64,000 nt of DNA from Selaginella moellendorffii. Its lineage: Eukaryota > Streptophyta > Lycopodiopsida > Selaginellales > Selaginellaceae. A model generated the notes under the pieces. The model worked only from the letters and a program-made list of their open reading frames with translations, searched no databases and had not been told where the DNA came from. The stretch spans positions 2,910,700 through 2,974,699 of the forward strand of contig NW_003314263.1 of the NCBI RefSeq assembly GCF_000143415.4. The letters run 5' to 3'. Shown in pieces: positions 55,801 through 64,000 of this stretch. Every line of letters starts with the position of its first letter. The first letter of the stretch is position 1. The position numbers and the translations under genes were made by a program.

Positions 55801-58209
55801 GGTGATGCCTGCAACGAGCGTACTCCCGAACTCCCCACTTGAGGATGGCAACAAGCTTGTCGCAGCCTCAACAAGGGGTTCATTAACTTTGAGGCATCCA
55901 TATGATTTAGAGGTCGACCATCACCTAATGAGTACTTCTCAATAACTTCTCTGGCTCTCTTCACGCATTGCTCGTGTTGTTGCCTATAAAAGTGGTTCTC
56001 GACACCCGAAAACTTGAGCCAGGTAATTCGCTCTTCTTGAGGAGGAATATCTAGCTGGTCTATGACATCGATCTTCATAGACCGCCACATAATCTCACGG
56101 AAAAAGGAATGAGCAAAGTTAACTGCTCCCATTTTTCCTTTCTGGAGAGCAACGAGTGTTACTTACAATAAAAAGAAAAAAACACACAGTACCTCGTAAG
56201 GATGTTTTATGGCTTGCTGCCACCAAGTATGATTGTCAAACGGCTCCGCTTGTAGAAATCTAAGCAAGCCATACAAATCATCCAGCCCCCGTTGAATGGG
56301 CGTTCCGCTAACACACCACTTGTTCTCCGCATGCAGCCTCATAGCCATTTCAGTTGCTTTAGCAGTACTAGACTCCACCATCTGTGCTTCGTCCAAGCAA
56401 ATTCTCCACCACTTCAATCTTGTGAGAGGGGTGGCAATCACGTGGTACCTGAGAATACAAAAAGTTGACCAATCAACATAAAGAAAACAAGAGAAAGCTC
56501 ATACTTCTTCTCAAACCGTAAAGTTTGTTGGTTCTCTTCTTCAATATCGTGACTTAAATCCGCTCGAAGAACATCATAGGTAGTAATTACCACATCTGCT
56601 GCTGCCAAATCGTGTGCTCCCACCTTTCTCAGACCAGAATTTTTTTCTCCCAATGTGATGCAACCCCGTTTCACGCCTTCGTAAACTAGAACTTTCACTG
56701 CATCCAGTTTTGTGTGCCTAGAAAAAGACGCAATCAGTATTTTCAAGGAAGAGAAAATATTGCAAAGTACCTGACGATTTCTTCCTGCCACTGCTTCAGT
56801 ATCGCCGTGGGACAAACTATGAGAGTAGCCCCACACACGCCTTCAACCTCCGTGCTTGCAATCACCTCAAAGCATCCATCGCAAGCAAAAGCGTCGTCAT
56901 CTTCGTCTGCTCCCTTGCTCTTCCTGGCTTTCTTCTTTTTTGGAGGCGAATAGCCAACGCAAGATGTATGCTGCCAGACATGGCAATGATCGCACTGAAC
57001 CATCATGCCGCCAGCGTCATCATCGCCGCAGATGCATTCAACTCTCTCGTTCTTACGTTCATCCAGCCTTTGCTGCAGTTTCTCAACCGCAGACTCCCAC
57101 ATTGCAGGTCCTTCGTGTCTGTTTGCTAGAATGCAAGCCAGCACCTCAACAGTTTTTCCAAGCCCCATTTCATCTACAGGTACAAATTAAAATTGTAAGA
57201 ATATTTCGACAAAAGAATCCAATGTACCAGCTAGTATGCCCCCACGAACGTAGCTACAACAATCTCGAGGCTCGCGAGAAACCATCCCACTGCAAGACAA
57301 TGAGAAAACAAATTCACTGACCAACAATGCAAAAGAGAGATGGCGTACTTGAAAACGTTGTAGTAGAAAGACTTCTCTTTATCCAAAGACTCCACTAATA
57401 CCCAAAGCGGGTGCCTCTTTCGCATGACTTCTTCCACAGCCGGGTCGGCTGTTTCTCGCTGAACCATCCAAAACACTGCTTGTTGTTGGTAAGTTCTAAG
57501 TTCCGGCAATAGCCCCTCAAGAGCGACGCTCCAGCATGGCTCATCTCTGCAATGATAAGTATCAGCAACAAAAGAATTTCGACGAAGAATCACACCTTTG
57601 TCTCTGAACTCCTCGGTATAAGCTCGAAGGATCAAACACCTCATTCTGGCTCTTACTTCTTGTCTCGGGGCCGTAGAAGAAACCGATAGAGAGCTCCGGC
57701 CTCAACCAAACGATCAAACTCTGAAGAGATCTTCGCAGCATATGGCTTGATTCCTCTTCACATGCCAGAAATAATCCACTGGTGATAAAAACTCGGACTC
57801 TCTCAGCTTCGTACCTTAAGCCTGCGAACCTCTTCTTCACAAGCAACACCAAGCTCGAGTAGATCTCTTGCGCACAATCCAGCTTCCCAGAGATCACACT
57901 TTCCTCCTGGAAAACCTCCAGCGACAAATCGTCCACTACTCCCAGCTGACCGAATCTTGAGGCGCTGCTTGAGAACCGGAGCCTCACCCCTGGATTGCCG
58001 TCGCTCGAGGATTCCAGCGGGGAGACGGAAATATCCTCCAGGGCAATTTCCCCAATCTCTGCGTCCTTCTCTCTGTCGATCGACACTGACACTACATCCT
58101 GCCATTTCTTGCTCACCGATTCCACGGATTTCTTCCGGCGCTTCGTCGGGGGCTCATCGATGGGAGATTTGGATGCCTTGAGAGGCGCGCTCTGCTTGCG
58201 CCTCGCCAT
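52899..58209 (-). CDS. SHPRH: SHPRH-like SNF2 helicase with PHD and RING fingers
   Basis: A RAD5-type chromatin/DNA-repair factor; SHPRH in animals is an E3 that polyubiquitinates PCNA. Many small exons. The first is 58209-57596, the second begins 57546 (joined YRGVQRQ|RDEPCW), and the last ends at 52899. In order: basic N-terminus MARRKQSAPLKASK; SNF2 N-lobe with GGILADEMGLGKT (split by an intron around 57170); a PHD finger (ECICGDDDAGG ... CDHCHVWQHTSC ... CDGC, 57036-56872) inserted in the lobe; LIVCPTAILKQW; the ATPase box DEAQ (about 56390); a coiled helical/TPR-like insert (55.2-56.1 kb); a C-rich segment CSQCQPRHTGVTCVHC near 54.9 kb; RING CPVCH ... CGHLLCGKC ... CPTCR (54030-53820); helicase C with LVFSTWQEVLD and AINRVHRIGQ (53.2-53.6 kb). 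This insert-PHD-RING order inside one SNF2 domain is specific to SHPRH. I read the exons by motif and splice sites, not all borders exactly. Confidence 0.88.
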
Positions 58210-58287
58210 GTTTCCACGCTACCTATATAGATTATCAAAATTTTAGGGTTCTTCCGGAGATTAGGGTTTAGCTAGGCGCGAACGACC
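58210..58287. promoter_or_regulatory. Short divergent promoter with telo-box motifs
   Basis: 78 bp separate the two start codons. It contains tatatag (58224-58230) and two telo-box-like elements, tttagggtt (58242-58250) and ttagggttt (58261-58269), which in plants are common in promoters of housekeeping genes. Each gene's 5' untranslated region must be very short or overlap the other promoter. Confidence 0.6.
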
Positions 58288-59326
58288 ATGGAGGCGCGGA
58301 GGGAGCGGCGTGTGGAATCGCTGGGATGGCTCACCGAGTCGTCGGTGATGCCCAAGAAGCAGAAGGTGATCGAGGGCGTGGGGGCGGGCTCCATTGTGGA
58401 GCTCCGGGCGCAGCTCTATCAAACCCAGGAAGCAGTCAAGCAGGGCGATTCTACCGTGCTTGTTCGCTCCCGGAAGAAGAGTGATCTCTTCAGCAAGAAG
58501 AATCCTGGCGTGGATGATCGCGAGACGAGGTACATTTTTTTTTCTTCCCTGTTTGTAGTTCCTAGTTCACGATTAAAGTTTCCAAAAACTTCTTTAATGC
58601 GTAGCTCTTAGCTCCTAGCGTTTAAATTCTTCCTTTTCAATCTTGTCTCCTCGATTTCTCCATGGATGTCCTTTCATGTCTGAGTTTGTTCTCCAGTTCT
58701 TGTGACTTCTTCTTTCTCATTTCATACTCGATACTTTCATAACACTCGTATAGTTTTTTATTTCCAGGGACAAGCTCATCTTCAAACAGGAGAGAGATGG
58801 CACCGCGAGCTATGAAGCGCTCGAGAAGAAAGCTCAATTGTATGACAAGCTGGTAAGGGGAGAGCTCCCCGACGAGGAAGAAAAGGAGAAGTACAGTGTG
58901 GACTTCCTCCGCAAGGGATTCCTGGAAGACGAGAAGGAAGAGATGGAACGTAACAGGAGGGGCGAGACTTCAGCCGACGACGACGAGCCCGAGAGCCTGT
59001 CCGACATGAACTTCTTGCCGGGGAAGCCAACTTACGGTCCCAACCACAAGGAACTAGTGAGGTAAGAGCACAAGTTCTTCGTGATCCAGAACTAAAAAAA
59101 AATCTCTTTTTTGTTTGCCTTTCGCTACAGGGAAGTGAATCGAGAAACGGTGGAAGCGCGGGAGAAAGCTGCGGAGCTCAAGCAACGAAGGCAGAGCATT
59201 GCAGAGAAACAAAGGGCGAGGCTCAGAAAGGCGTTTGTCAAGAAGGAACTCGAGAAGCACAAGTCCAGTGCTGCGAATTCTCACGCCCCACCAGCAGAGC
59301 CTCTTCAACAAGAGCAACAAGCGTGA
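58288..59326 (+). CDS. CCDC174-like coiled-coil protein, 243 aa
   Basis: Three exons (58288-58529, 58768-59061, 59131-59326), phases consistent. Strongly charged, mostly helical. The middle exon has YEALEKKAQLYDKLVRGELP then DEEEKEKYSVDFLRKGF, the signature of the DUF4078 region of CCDC174, and the last exon has a long REKAAELKQRRQ coiled coil. Proteins of this family are nuclear and linked to splicing complexes in animals; the role in plants is not known to me. It is divergent from the SHPRH-like gene. A fragment of exons 2-3 recurs at 60735-60930. Confidence 0.8.
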
Positions 59327-59399
59327 ATTCTCGGGAGGCTGAATTCTCCCAGTTGCCATCAGATGATTAGTAAAAGCCTTAAATTCCTAAACTTAATAA

Positions 59400-60260
59400 C
59401 AACGATTACAAAGGTGCTGAATCCAGGAAGCTTGCAATCCCAGAAGTGGGCTCCTATACCTCCACCGAGCACAAGATGTTTCACTACATGGGCCGCAAGG
59501 TAACGCTGGATGTCATCGAATTCATCTTGGACTCCGATGATCATACGTGGGAGCTGAAAAGCGTTTTCAAGGTTTTGGGAGCGCTTGAGCGGAAGGTTTA
59601 CGTTGTGTTTGATTTTGGGCACAAGCTCAGCTCTGAAAACACAGGCTGCGAAGCTGAGAGAAAAGCCAGGCTATCTGAAGGCGTTTGCTCTTGGCCTTAT
59701 TGCCGAACGGACAGAGCTGGCGACTATGAAGCTCAGATCGGAGGAAGTGGCCCGCTGGGTGAATGCTAATCGCTATCGACACCAACTTCTCTCGCAGAGG
59801 TTGGAATGCTGAAGAGGCGACGATTCTCGCAATGAAGTTCCTGGAGCCCAGAGTAGAGTTCCTAGACCATGCGATAGATGTCAAGCCGGAGAAGGTTGTG
59901 CGGTTCCGGGAAGATTTTCGAAGAAGTTACCCGCCGGTTGCAAGGAGTGGCACCGATCAAGCTTACGCATATGGGAGCGGATGTATATTATGTGTCGCGG
60001 GACTGGATTATCCATCTTCCTGCGGGAATTCTTGGGATCTTCCTCTTCGCAGTGCTCCTCTCCGACGGAACACGAGTCGCAGATCCAAACATCGACCTTC
60101 CCCGCGTCCCCAAGCGTGATGCACTTTTCGTGGTCCGAGGAGTGGCAAAAGTCGCGCTTTGCTCGTGCCTGTGCCACAAGCCGAGCAGCAGTCTGATCTG
60201 GGTAACCCCTTCAGGTCGATCACCTCGAGACTCTCGTGAACGTCTGCAAAGCTCATGACG
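59400..60260 (+). pseudogene. Possible frameshifted gene relic, family unknown
   Basis: Three neighbouring plus frames look coding in turn: 59446-59640 (HKMFHYMGRKVTLDVIEFIL, WELKSVFKVLGALE), 59650-59810 (KAFALGLIAERTELATMKLR, VARWVNANRYRHQLL), 59790-59960 (AKFLEPRVEFLDHA-like) and 59915-60220 (GVAPIKLTHMGADVYYVSRD, WIIHLPAGILG). No splice sites join them cleanly, so frameshifts are more likely than introns. I do not recognise the family. The opposite strand also has frames with CxxC pairs, which are weaker. Confidence 0.35.
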
Positions 60261-60734
60261 AGCTGAAGAGGCGATTCTGATGTTTCCGCATGTCCTCATC
60301 TTGTCCGTGTGTGTTATCCAGCACCGTAGCGTCTTCCTCGTTTCCTCCCCCTTGAAGAGCTCATTCGCAACTTCTAAAGTGCGACGATGGTGCTTCATGG
60401 CCTTGGTAGCGTCCATGATAGAACTTATAGTATACAACTAACAAACTTCTTTGTACGCGTGGCTGTTCAACACTGACAAGTTCTCTACATATATGTTGGT
60501 GCCACCATGAAGAACGAATAAACATCTTGAACACTTTCAATGTAACTGTGCTTTTTCGATTCGCTTCTGCCTCTCTCTGCTTCGCTTCCGTAATATGTCT
60601 GAGAACATATCGCGAGGCACGTCCATGGACACCATTACCATAGGAATTCGGACTTTCAATGTTGCTGTGCGAGATGAGGCTTGTCACGCACTGTCGAAAT
60701 GTATATGTTGATCTGATTGGGATGAAAACGAAAA

Positions 60735-60930
60735 GATGGCACTTCGACATGAACTTCTTGCCAGCAACCACAAGGAGCGAGTGAGGTAAGACCACAAGTT
60801 CTTCATGATTCAGAACTTAAAAGAAGTAAACCGAACGGCCGAGGCGTTTGTCAAGAAGGAACCCGAGCAAAAATGCAGTGCTGGAAATCCTCACGGCCCT
60901 CCTGCGGAGCCTCTTCAATCCACCTAAAAA
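60735..60930 (+). pseudogene. Fragment of the CCDC174-like gene (exons 2-3)
   Basis: Matches 59006-59315: DMNFLP, NHKE(R/L)VR, the exon 2 donor, a shortened intron, then EAFVKKEPEQKCSAGNPHGP and PAEPLQ. The coiled-coil part is deleted. A local duplication of about 1.7 kb spacing. Confidence 0.8.
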
Positions 60931-61013
60931 AGGCCCGTCTTCTTGACTATCAAAAAGAGGGATTGAGTCACGAGGCAATCATATTTCAAGAGATTCTGTA
61001 ATAGGTGCAGAAA

Positions 61014-61439
61014 CTATAACAACGGCATTCCTCCAGTCTGGTGAAGCATGGCATCTATTTCATCGCCATCTTCCATTTCCAACTACAAAGAACAATCAAG
61101 AAAAAAAAAAGAAAAGGAAAAGAAGAAACGCTACCTCCTCTGGTGTTTGATCCTCACGGAGCCTTTTGCCATCTAGAAGAAACGCTATCGAGTCCGGTGC
61201 CACCGACATTCGCTCGCAATAGGCCTTCATAAGCTTCGCCAACCGCGTGTTACGCCTGATCGAGAAGCAAATCTCGTTTCCATCCTACAAGATCATCAAA
61301 CAAGCAAGAGAAACCAAGAGATCCAACCCCTGCCAGTGAAATCAATGGCTTCTTTTACCTGGCTCTTCACTTTGAGATTCATGTGATCGCCAGGCTTTTT
61401 CTCTGGCTTCACGTCCGGCGTCTCGCTCGAGCCCTCCAT
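61014..61439 (-). CDS. SUMO: SUMO (small ubiquitin-like modifier), 99 aa precursor
   Basis: Exons 61439-61359, 61284-61135 and 61082-61014; all phase 0. The protein begins [20 protein letters not shown], continues with the ubiquitin fold ([65 protein letters not shown]) and ends with a 4-residue tail MPLL. Gly94-Gly95 is the conjugation end exposed when a SUMO protease removes the tail. The intron positions are like those of other plant SUMO genes. It covalently modifies nuclear and other proteins. The exons are short, so ordinary ORF scans miss this gene. Confidence 0.95.
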
Positions 61440-61501
61440 TAGAGAGAAAAAAAACCCTGATTTTCTTTCTTTTTATTTACATACAAGAAGGAAAAGTATA
61501 A

Positions 61502-62622
61502 CTACGATGCCGTTGATTCTTTGTTAGATTTCTCTGCTTTGAATGCCTGATCGCTCTTCTCAAAGATAGTTGCGCGGCGATTGTAATCCTCGGGGGATTT
61601 GCTGTTATCCTTTTTCATCACGATCTCTTCCAAGTATCCCAATCGATCAGCAATCTTGGCTGGAACAACCGAAGGCACAAATTCGATCTTTGGTCAAGAA
61701 AAACGCTTACCTGGATCTTTTGTTTTCGATCCCTCGTCGCATTTTGATTCGCTATTCCCCAAAGTTTTCTTGGGTTTCTCCTGCTCGTCTGGAATCGCCG
61801 TGGCCCAGACTCTCCAGTCTCGTCCGGAGGAACCGGGAAGAAAAGCACTGGCATTCTCTCCGCCGGGGGAAGAATCCGGGGTCTCTGGAGTGCTAAAAAC
61901 TGGATTTTTACCTCCGTCTGGAAGAGTTTCCTGGAGCAAGTTCTTCAGATTCTCCCCGACTGCCTCCGAGTTCCCTGTAATCGACTCTGCTGCGGCCTGG
62001 ACTCCACTCCCGCTCGCCGCGAGCTTGTCATTCAAGAGATACTGCTGCTCGATATCGTCCAGATCTTTCTCCTGCCTGGAATCGAATGCCTCGGACCCAA
62101 CCTTTCCAGACTCTTCCTCGTTGTTTTTATGGTCGGTGCCAGTGAAAGTTTCGAGCACTTCGCTCGCATCACTTCCCCCAGTGAATTCCAAACTCCCGCG
62201 AGAAATCCACACTGGACTCTTCTCTTCCCCCTCCGTCTCCACCGATTCATGATTCTTTCCCTCCGCTACACTGCCTCGGACGTCGATTCCACCTCCATCT
62301 TCCATACTGTCTCGAGAAGCCAGCGCGTCCGCGTCGTCCAAAGCAGTGCTCTCGCTTTGATTCTACCCAAAGAACAAAGAAATAGAAGAAATGAGAATTC
62401 TCCAAGCTCGATCAATCGATCGATCGATCGACGTACCTTGCTATTCGCCCTGACGCAACTCGTTCCGGCACGCGTCCAAAGCGATGGCGCCACAAGTCGC
62501 GAGCAGCAGCGCCCACAGAAAACCCTCTTGGATCCTAGCCGCGATCCACTCGATCCAATCCCCGATCCACTCGATCCAATCCCGAATGCGCTCGCAGCAG
62601 CACTAGCATTGATCATCGCCAT
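61502..62622 (-). CDS. Probable organelle-targeted protein of unknown function, 331 aa
   Basis: Exons 62622-62437, 62362-61711 and 61659-61502, with phases 0 and 1; total 332 codons. The N-terminus (MAMINASAAASAFGIGSSGS ... RVFCGRCCSRLVAPSLWTRA) is Ala/Ser/Arg-rich with few acidic residues, as in plastid or mitochondrial transit peptides. The middle is acidic and low in complexity (Glu/Gly/Ser), probably disordered. The C-terminus (ADRLGYLEEIVMKKDN, PEDYNRRATIFEKSDQAFKA) is a short conserved-looking helical module. I do not recognise the family. The third exon acceptor was chosen (ttccag, 61660) because it alone keeps the frame. Confidence 0.7.
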
Positions 62623-62746
62623 TGTCAGTTGCCCTAAGAAGCTCGATTGGAGCCCTAAAAAACCAGAGGCGCGAAAGTGAGCCTACACGTGGCGATACGT
62701 GGCAGCACCACATTAGGTTGAGTGGATAGATTGGATTTGTGTTTAA

Positions 62747-63687
62747 TTAATTGGCTCTATCTCTAATGACTTCTATGTCCATTTCGGTTGGATCGGTTGC
62801 TTGAACTTCATAGTGGATTCCATCGAGTTCTCGCCGGATCCTGTCCTTGGAGCTCGCGTAGATCATCTTGTTCTTCACCCTGGAAAGATCTGGGGACCTG
62901 AGAAAAAGAAAGATCGCATATAAAGATTCTAAGAGAGAGCTTGAGAAAAGTTTGAGAAAATGCTAGCGAGCGAGGAAGAGATTGAAAGAACTGCGAGGAA
63001 CTGTCTGACCCAGATCGAAACGAGCAATGGAGCTAAGATCCATCTAGAAGCTCTAGAATCGATCCTTCAAGTTTTAGCTATAGCTAGAGAGAACTTCTAG
63101 CGTGAGAGAATTGCGAGAAAGACTGCCTGACCCAAACGAACAATGAAGCTAAGATCCATCTATAAAGCTCTAGAATCTATCCTCCAAGTTCTAGCTGAGA
63201 GCTTGAGAAAAGTTTGAGAAAATGCTAGCGAGGAAGAGATTGAAAAGAACTGCGAGCAAAGACTATCTGAGAGAGATATCACTCTATCGAGCACGCTATC
63301 AAAGAGGAAAGGAATGGAGACATACCATGCAATGAAAAAAATCTTGCTCTTTTGGCACAAATCCTCCGTCACGAAATCGAAATCGAAGACCGCGTACCGG
63401 CAATCGCTCTCTGGCAAGCACGCTGCGAAATCATCGTAGCTCTCGGCAGGAGCGCCCGTCTTCTCCACCACGACCTCGTTGGTGGCGTCGTCGATCTTGA
63501 AGATGAGGTAGCGGTACGCCTTCTTCCTCTGGAGCTCCAGGAATTTGTTCTTGCACTCGCCACTCACGGCCATTCCAGAGCCTGCATTTCCCTTCAAGAA
63601 CACGAAATCCAGCTAAGCAAACCCCGATATTTCGCGAGATCCACACCATACCAGGCCAGCGCTGAGCGATCGCCTCCAAGAAGCCAT
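62747..63687 (-). CDS. ADF: Actin-depolymerising factor (ADF/cofilin), about 150 aa
   Basis: Severs and depolymerises actin filaments in the cytosol. Exon 2 is 63591-63326 and exon 3 is 62897-62747, joined in phase 2 at the conserved FFIAW. Exon 2 has [60 protein letters not shown]; exon 3 has [20 protein letters not shown] and [19 protein letters not shown], i.e. the actin-binding long helix and the family C-terminus. The regulatory Ser follows Met-Ala-Val in GMAVS. Exon 1 is less sure: ATG at 63687 gives [12 protein letters not shown] then a gt donor in phase 0 (63687-63652). Most plant ADFs have an exon 1 of only ATG or a few codons, so a shorter alternative is possible. Intron 2 is unusually long for this region (428 bp) and contains a duplication. 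Confidence 0.92.
62930..63265. repeat. Direct repeat inside ADF intron 2
   Basis: A unit of about 150-160 bp (gagagcttgagaaaagtttg..., gctaagatccatcta, aagctctagaatc) occurs at 62938-63090 and again, rearranged and with changes, at 63105-63260. It accounts for the long intron. No known element recognised. Confidence 0.75.
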
Positions 63688-63910
63688 AGGATTCACCTCA
63701 AAATCTCTGCAACAAAAGAGAAGAAATGCTGGAGATCCCTCCAGACCTAGCTGCGATGATCTTATTCCGGGACGCCGGCCCCGAAATTCGACGCGCTTCG
63801 CGAAAGTGTTGGCATCGACTAGCTAAAGCGATCGAATATTCGTACTGATTAAAGTGATCAAAACTTTTCCCTTTTACTTTACTCGCTAATCGAATATTCT
63901 TATTATAAAG

Positions 63911-63955
63911 ATTTGAACCCAGCACCTTTCTCTTACTTAACCAGATGAGCTATGA
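63911..63955 (-). pseudogene. tRNA-like relic (A and B boxes)
   Basis: On the minus strand, tagctcatctgg (63952-63941) fits a tRNA A box and gggttcaaat (63920-63911) fits a B box with the T-loop. Only about 20 bases separate them, too few for an anticodon arm and variable loop, so it is not a functional tRNA. It could be a decayed tRNA or the head of a short interspersed element. Confidence 0.45.
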
Positions 63956-64000
63956 GATAAAAATTACTTTTACAGGAATCAATTAATTGCACTTTAAATT

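Larger units (their letters stand above)
48053..56279. repeat. Tandem duplication unit B (intact)
   Basis: Direct repeat of 38780-46182. Its three genes are open and the SHPRH-like gene continues past the end of the unit, so B is probably the source copy and A the partial duplicate. Confidence 0.9.

Noticed and set aside
62410-62432. gatc-rich run (atcaatcgatcgatcgatcg)
   Set aside because: Short simple repeat inside intron 1 of the organelle-targeted gene; no function implied.
1-64000. CRISPR arrays, bacterial operons, ribosome binding sites
   Set aside because: None seen; introns and gene structure are eukaryotic.

Overview
The window looks like nuclear DNA from a vascular plant with compact genes, most likely a lycophyte of the Selaginella type. 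Introns are about 50-100 bp with GT-AG borders, and the proteins are plant-type: long-chain-base kinase, CYP71-like P450, PPR-SMR, SHPRH-like helicase, SUMO and ADF. The species call is an inference from gene structure and content; no database was searched.

Left part (1-24.6 kb). An intact ten-exon sphingosine (long-chain base) kinase gene opens the window. It is followed by a dense mosaic of its own broken fragments (exon and intron pieces, both strands), copies of a small two-exon gene of unknown function (about 140 aa), and copies of a gene that joins PPR-like modules to a domain resembling HslV/proteasome beta subunits. Much of this lies in a large inverted repeat, with arms at roughly 4.14-11.90 kb and 17.85-24.25 kb. 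The loop of about 6 kb carries one intact cytochrome P450. Each arm carries an open PPR/HslV-like gene (997 aa on the left, 394 aa on the right, differing by exactly 603 codons in one block) and an open copy of the small orphan gene.

Middle (24.6-38.8 kb). A strongly AT-rich block encodes, on the minus strand, a SANT-like protein, a Helitron Rep domain and a PIF1-type helicase in several pieces. It is interrupted by an assembly gap (27695-28149). Next come a spacer with two perfect hairpins and a 154-bp direct repeat, an unrecognised zinc-ribbon gene (30.8-32.3 kb), and a second mosaic of kinase, protease-inhibitor-like and P450 relics. That mosaic is a direct-orientation copy of parts of the 11.9-16 kb segment.

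Right part (38.8-64 kb). A tandem duplication (A, about 38.78-46.18 kb; B, about 48.05-56.28 kb) carries a secreted Cys-rich protein resembling potato-II (Pin2) proteinase inhibitors, a PPR-SMR gene and an SHPRH-like SNF2/PHD/RING gene. Unit B is intact. In unit A the inhibitor-like gene is open but the PPR-SMR and SHPRH copies are broken. After unit B come ordinary single-copy genes: a CCDC174-like gene divergent from SHPRH with only 78 bp between start codons, SUMO, a probably organelle-targeted protein, and ADF/cofilin. The genes do not form one pathway. The window mixes housekeeping genes with an actively rearranging segment where gene pieces are copied, inverted and fused.
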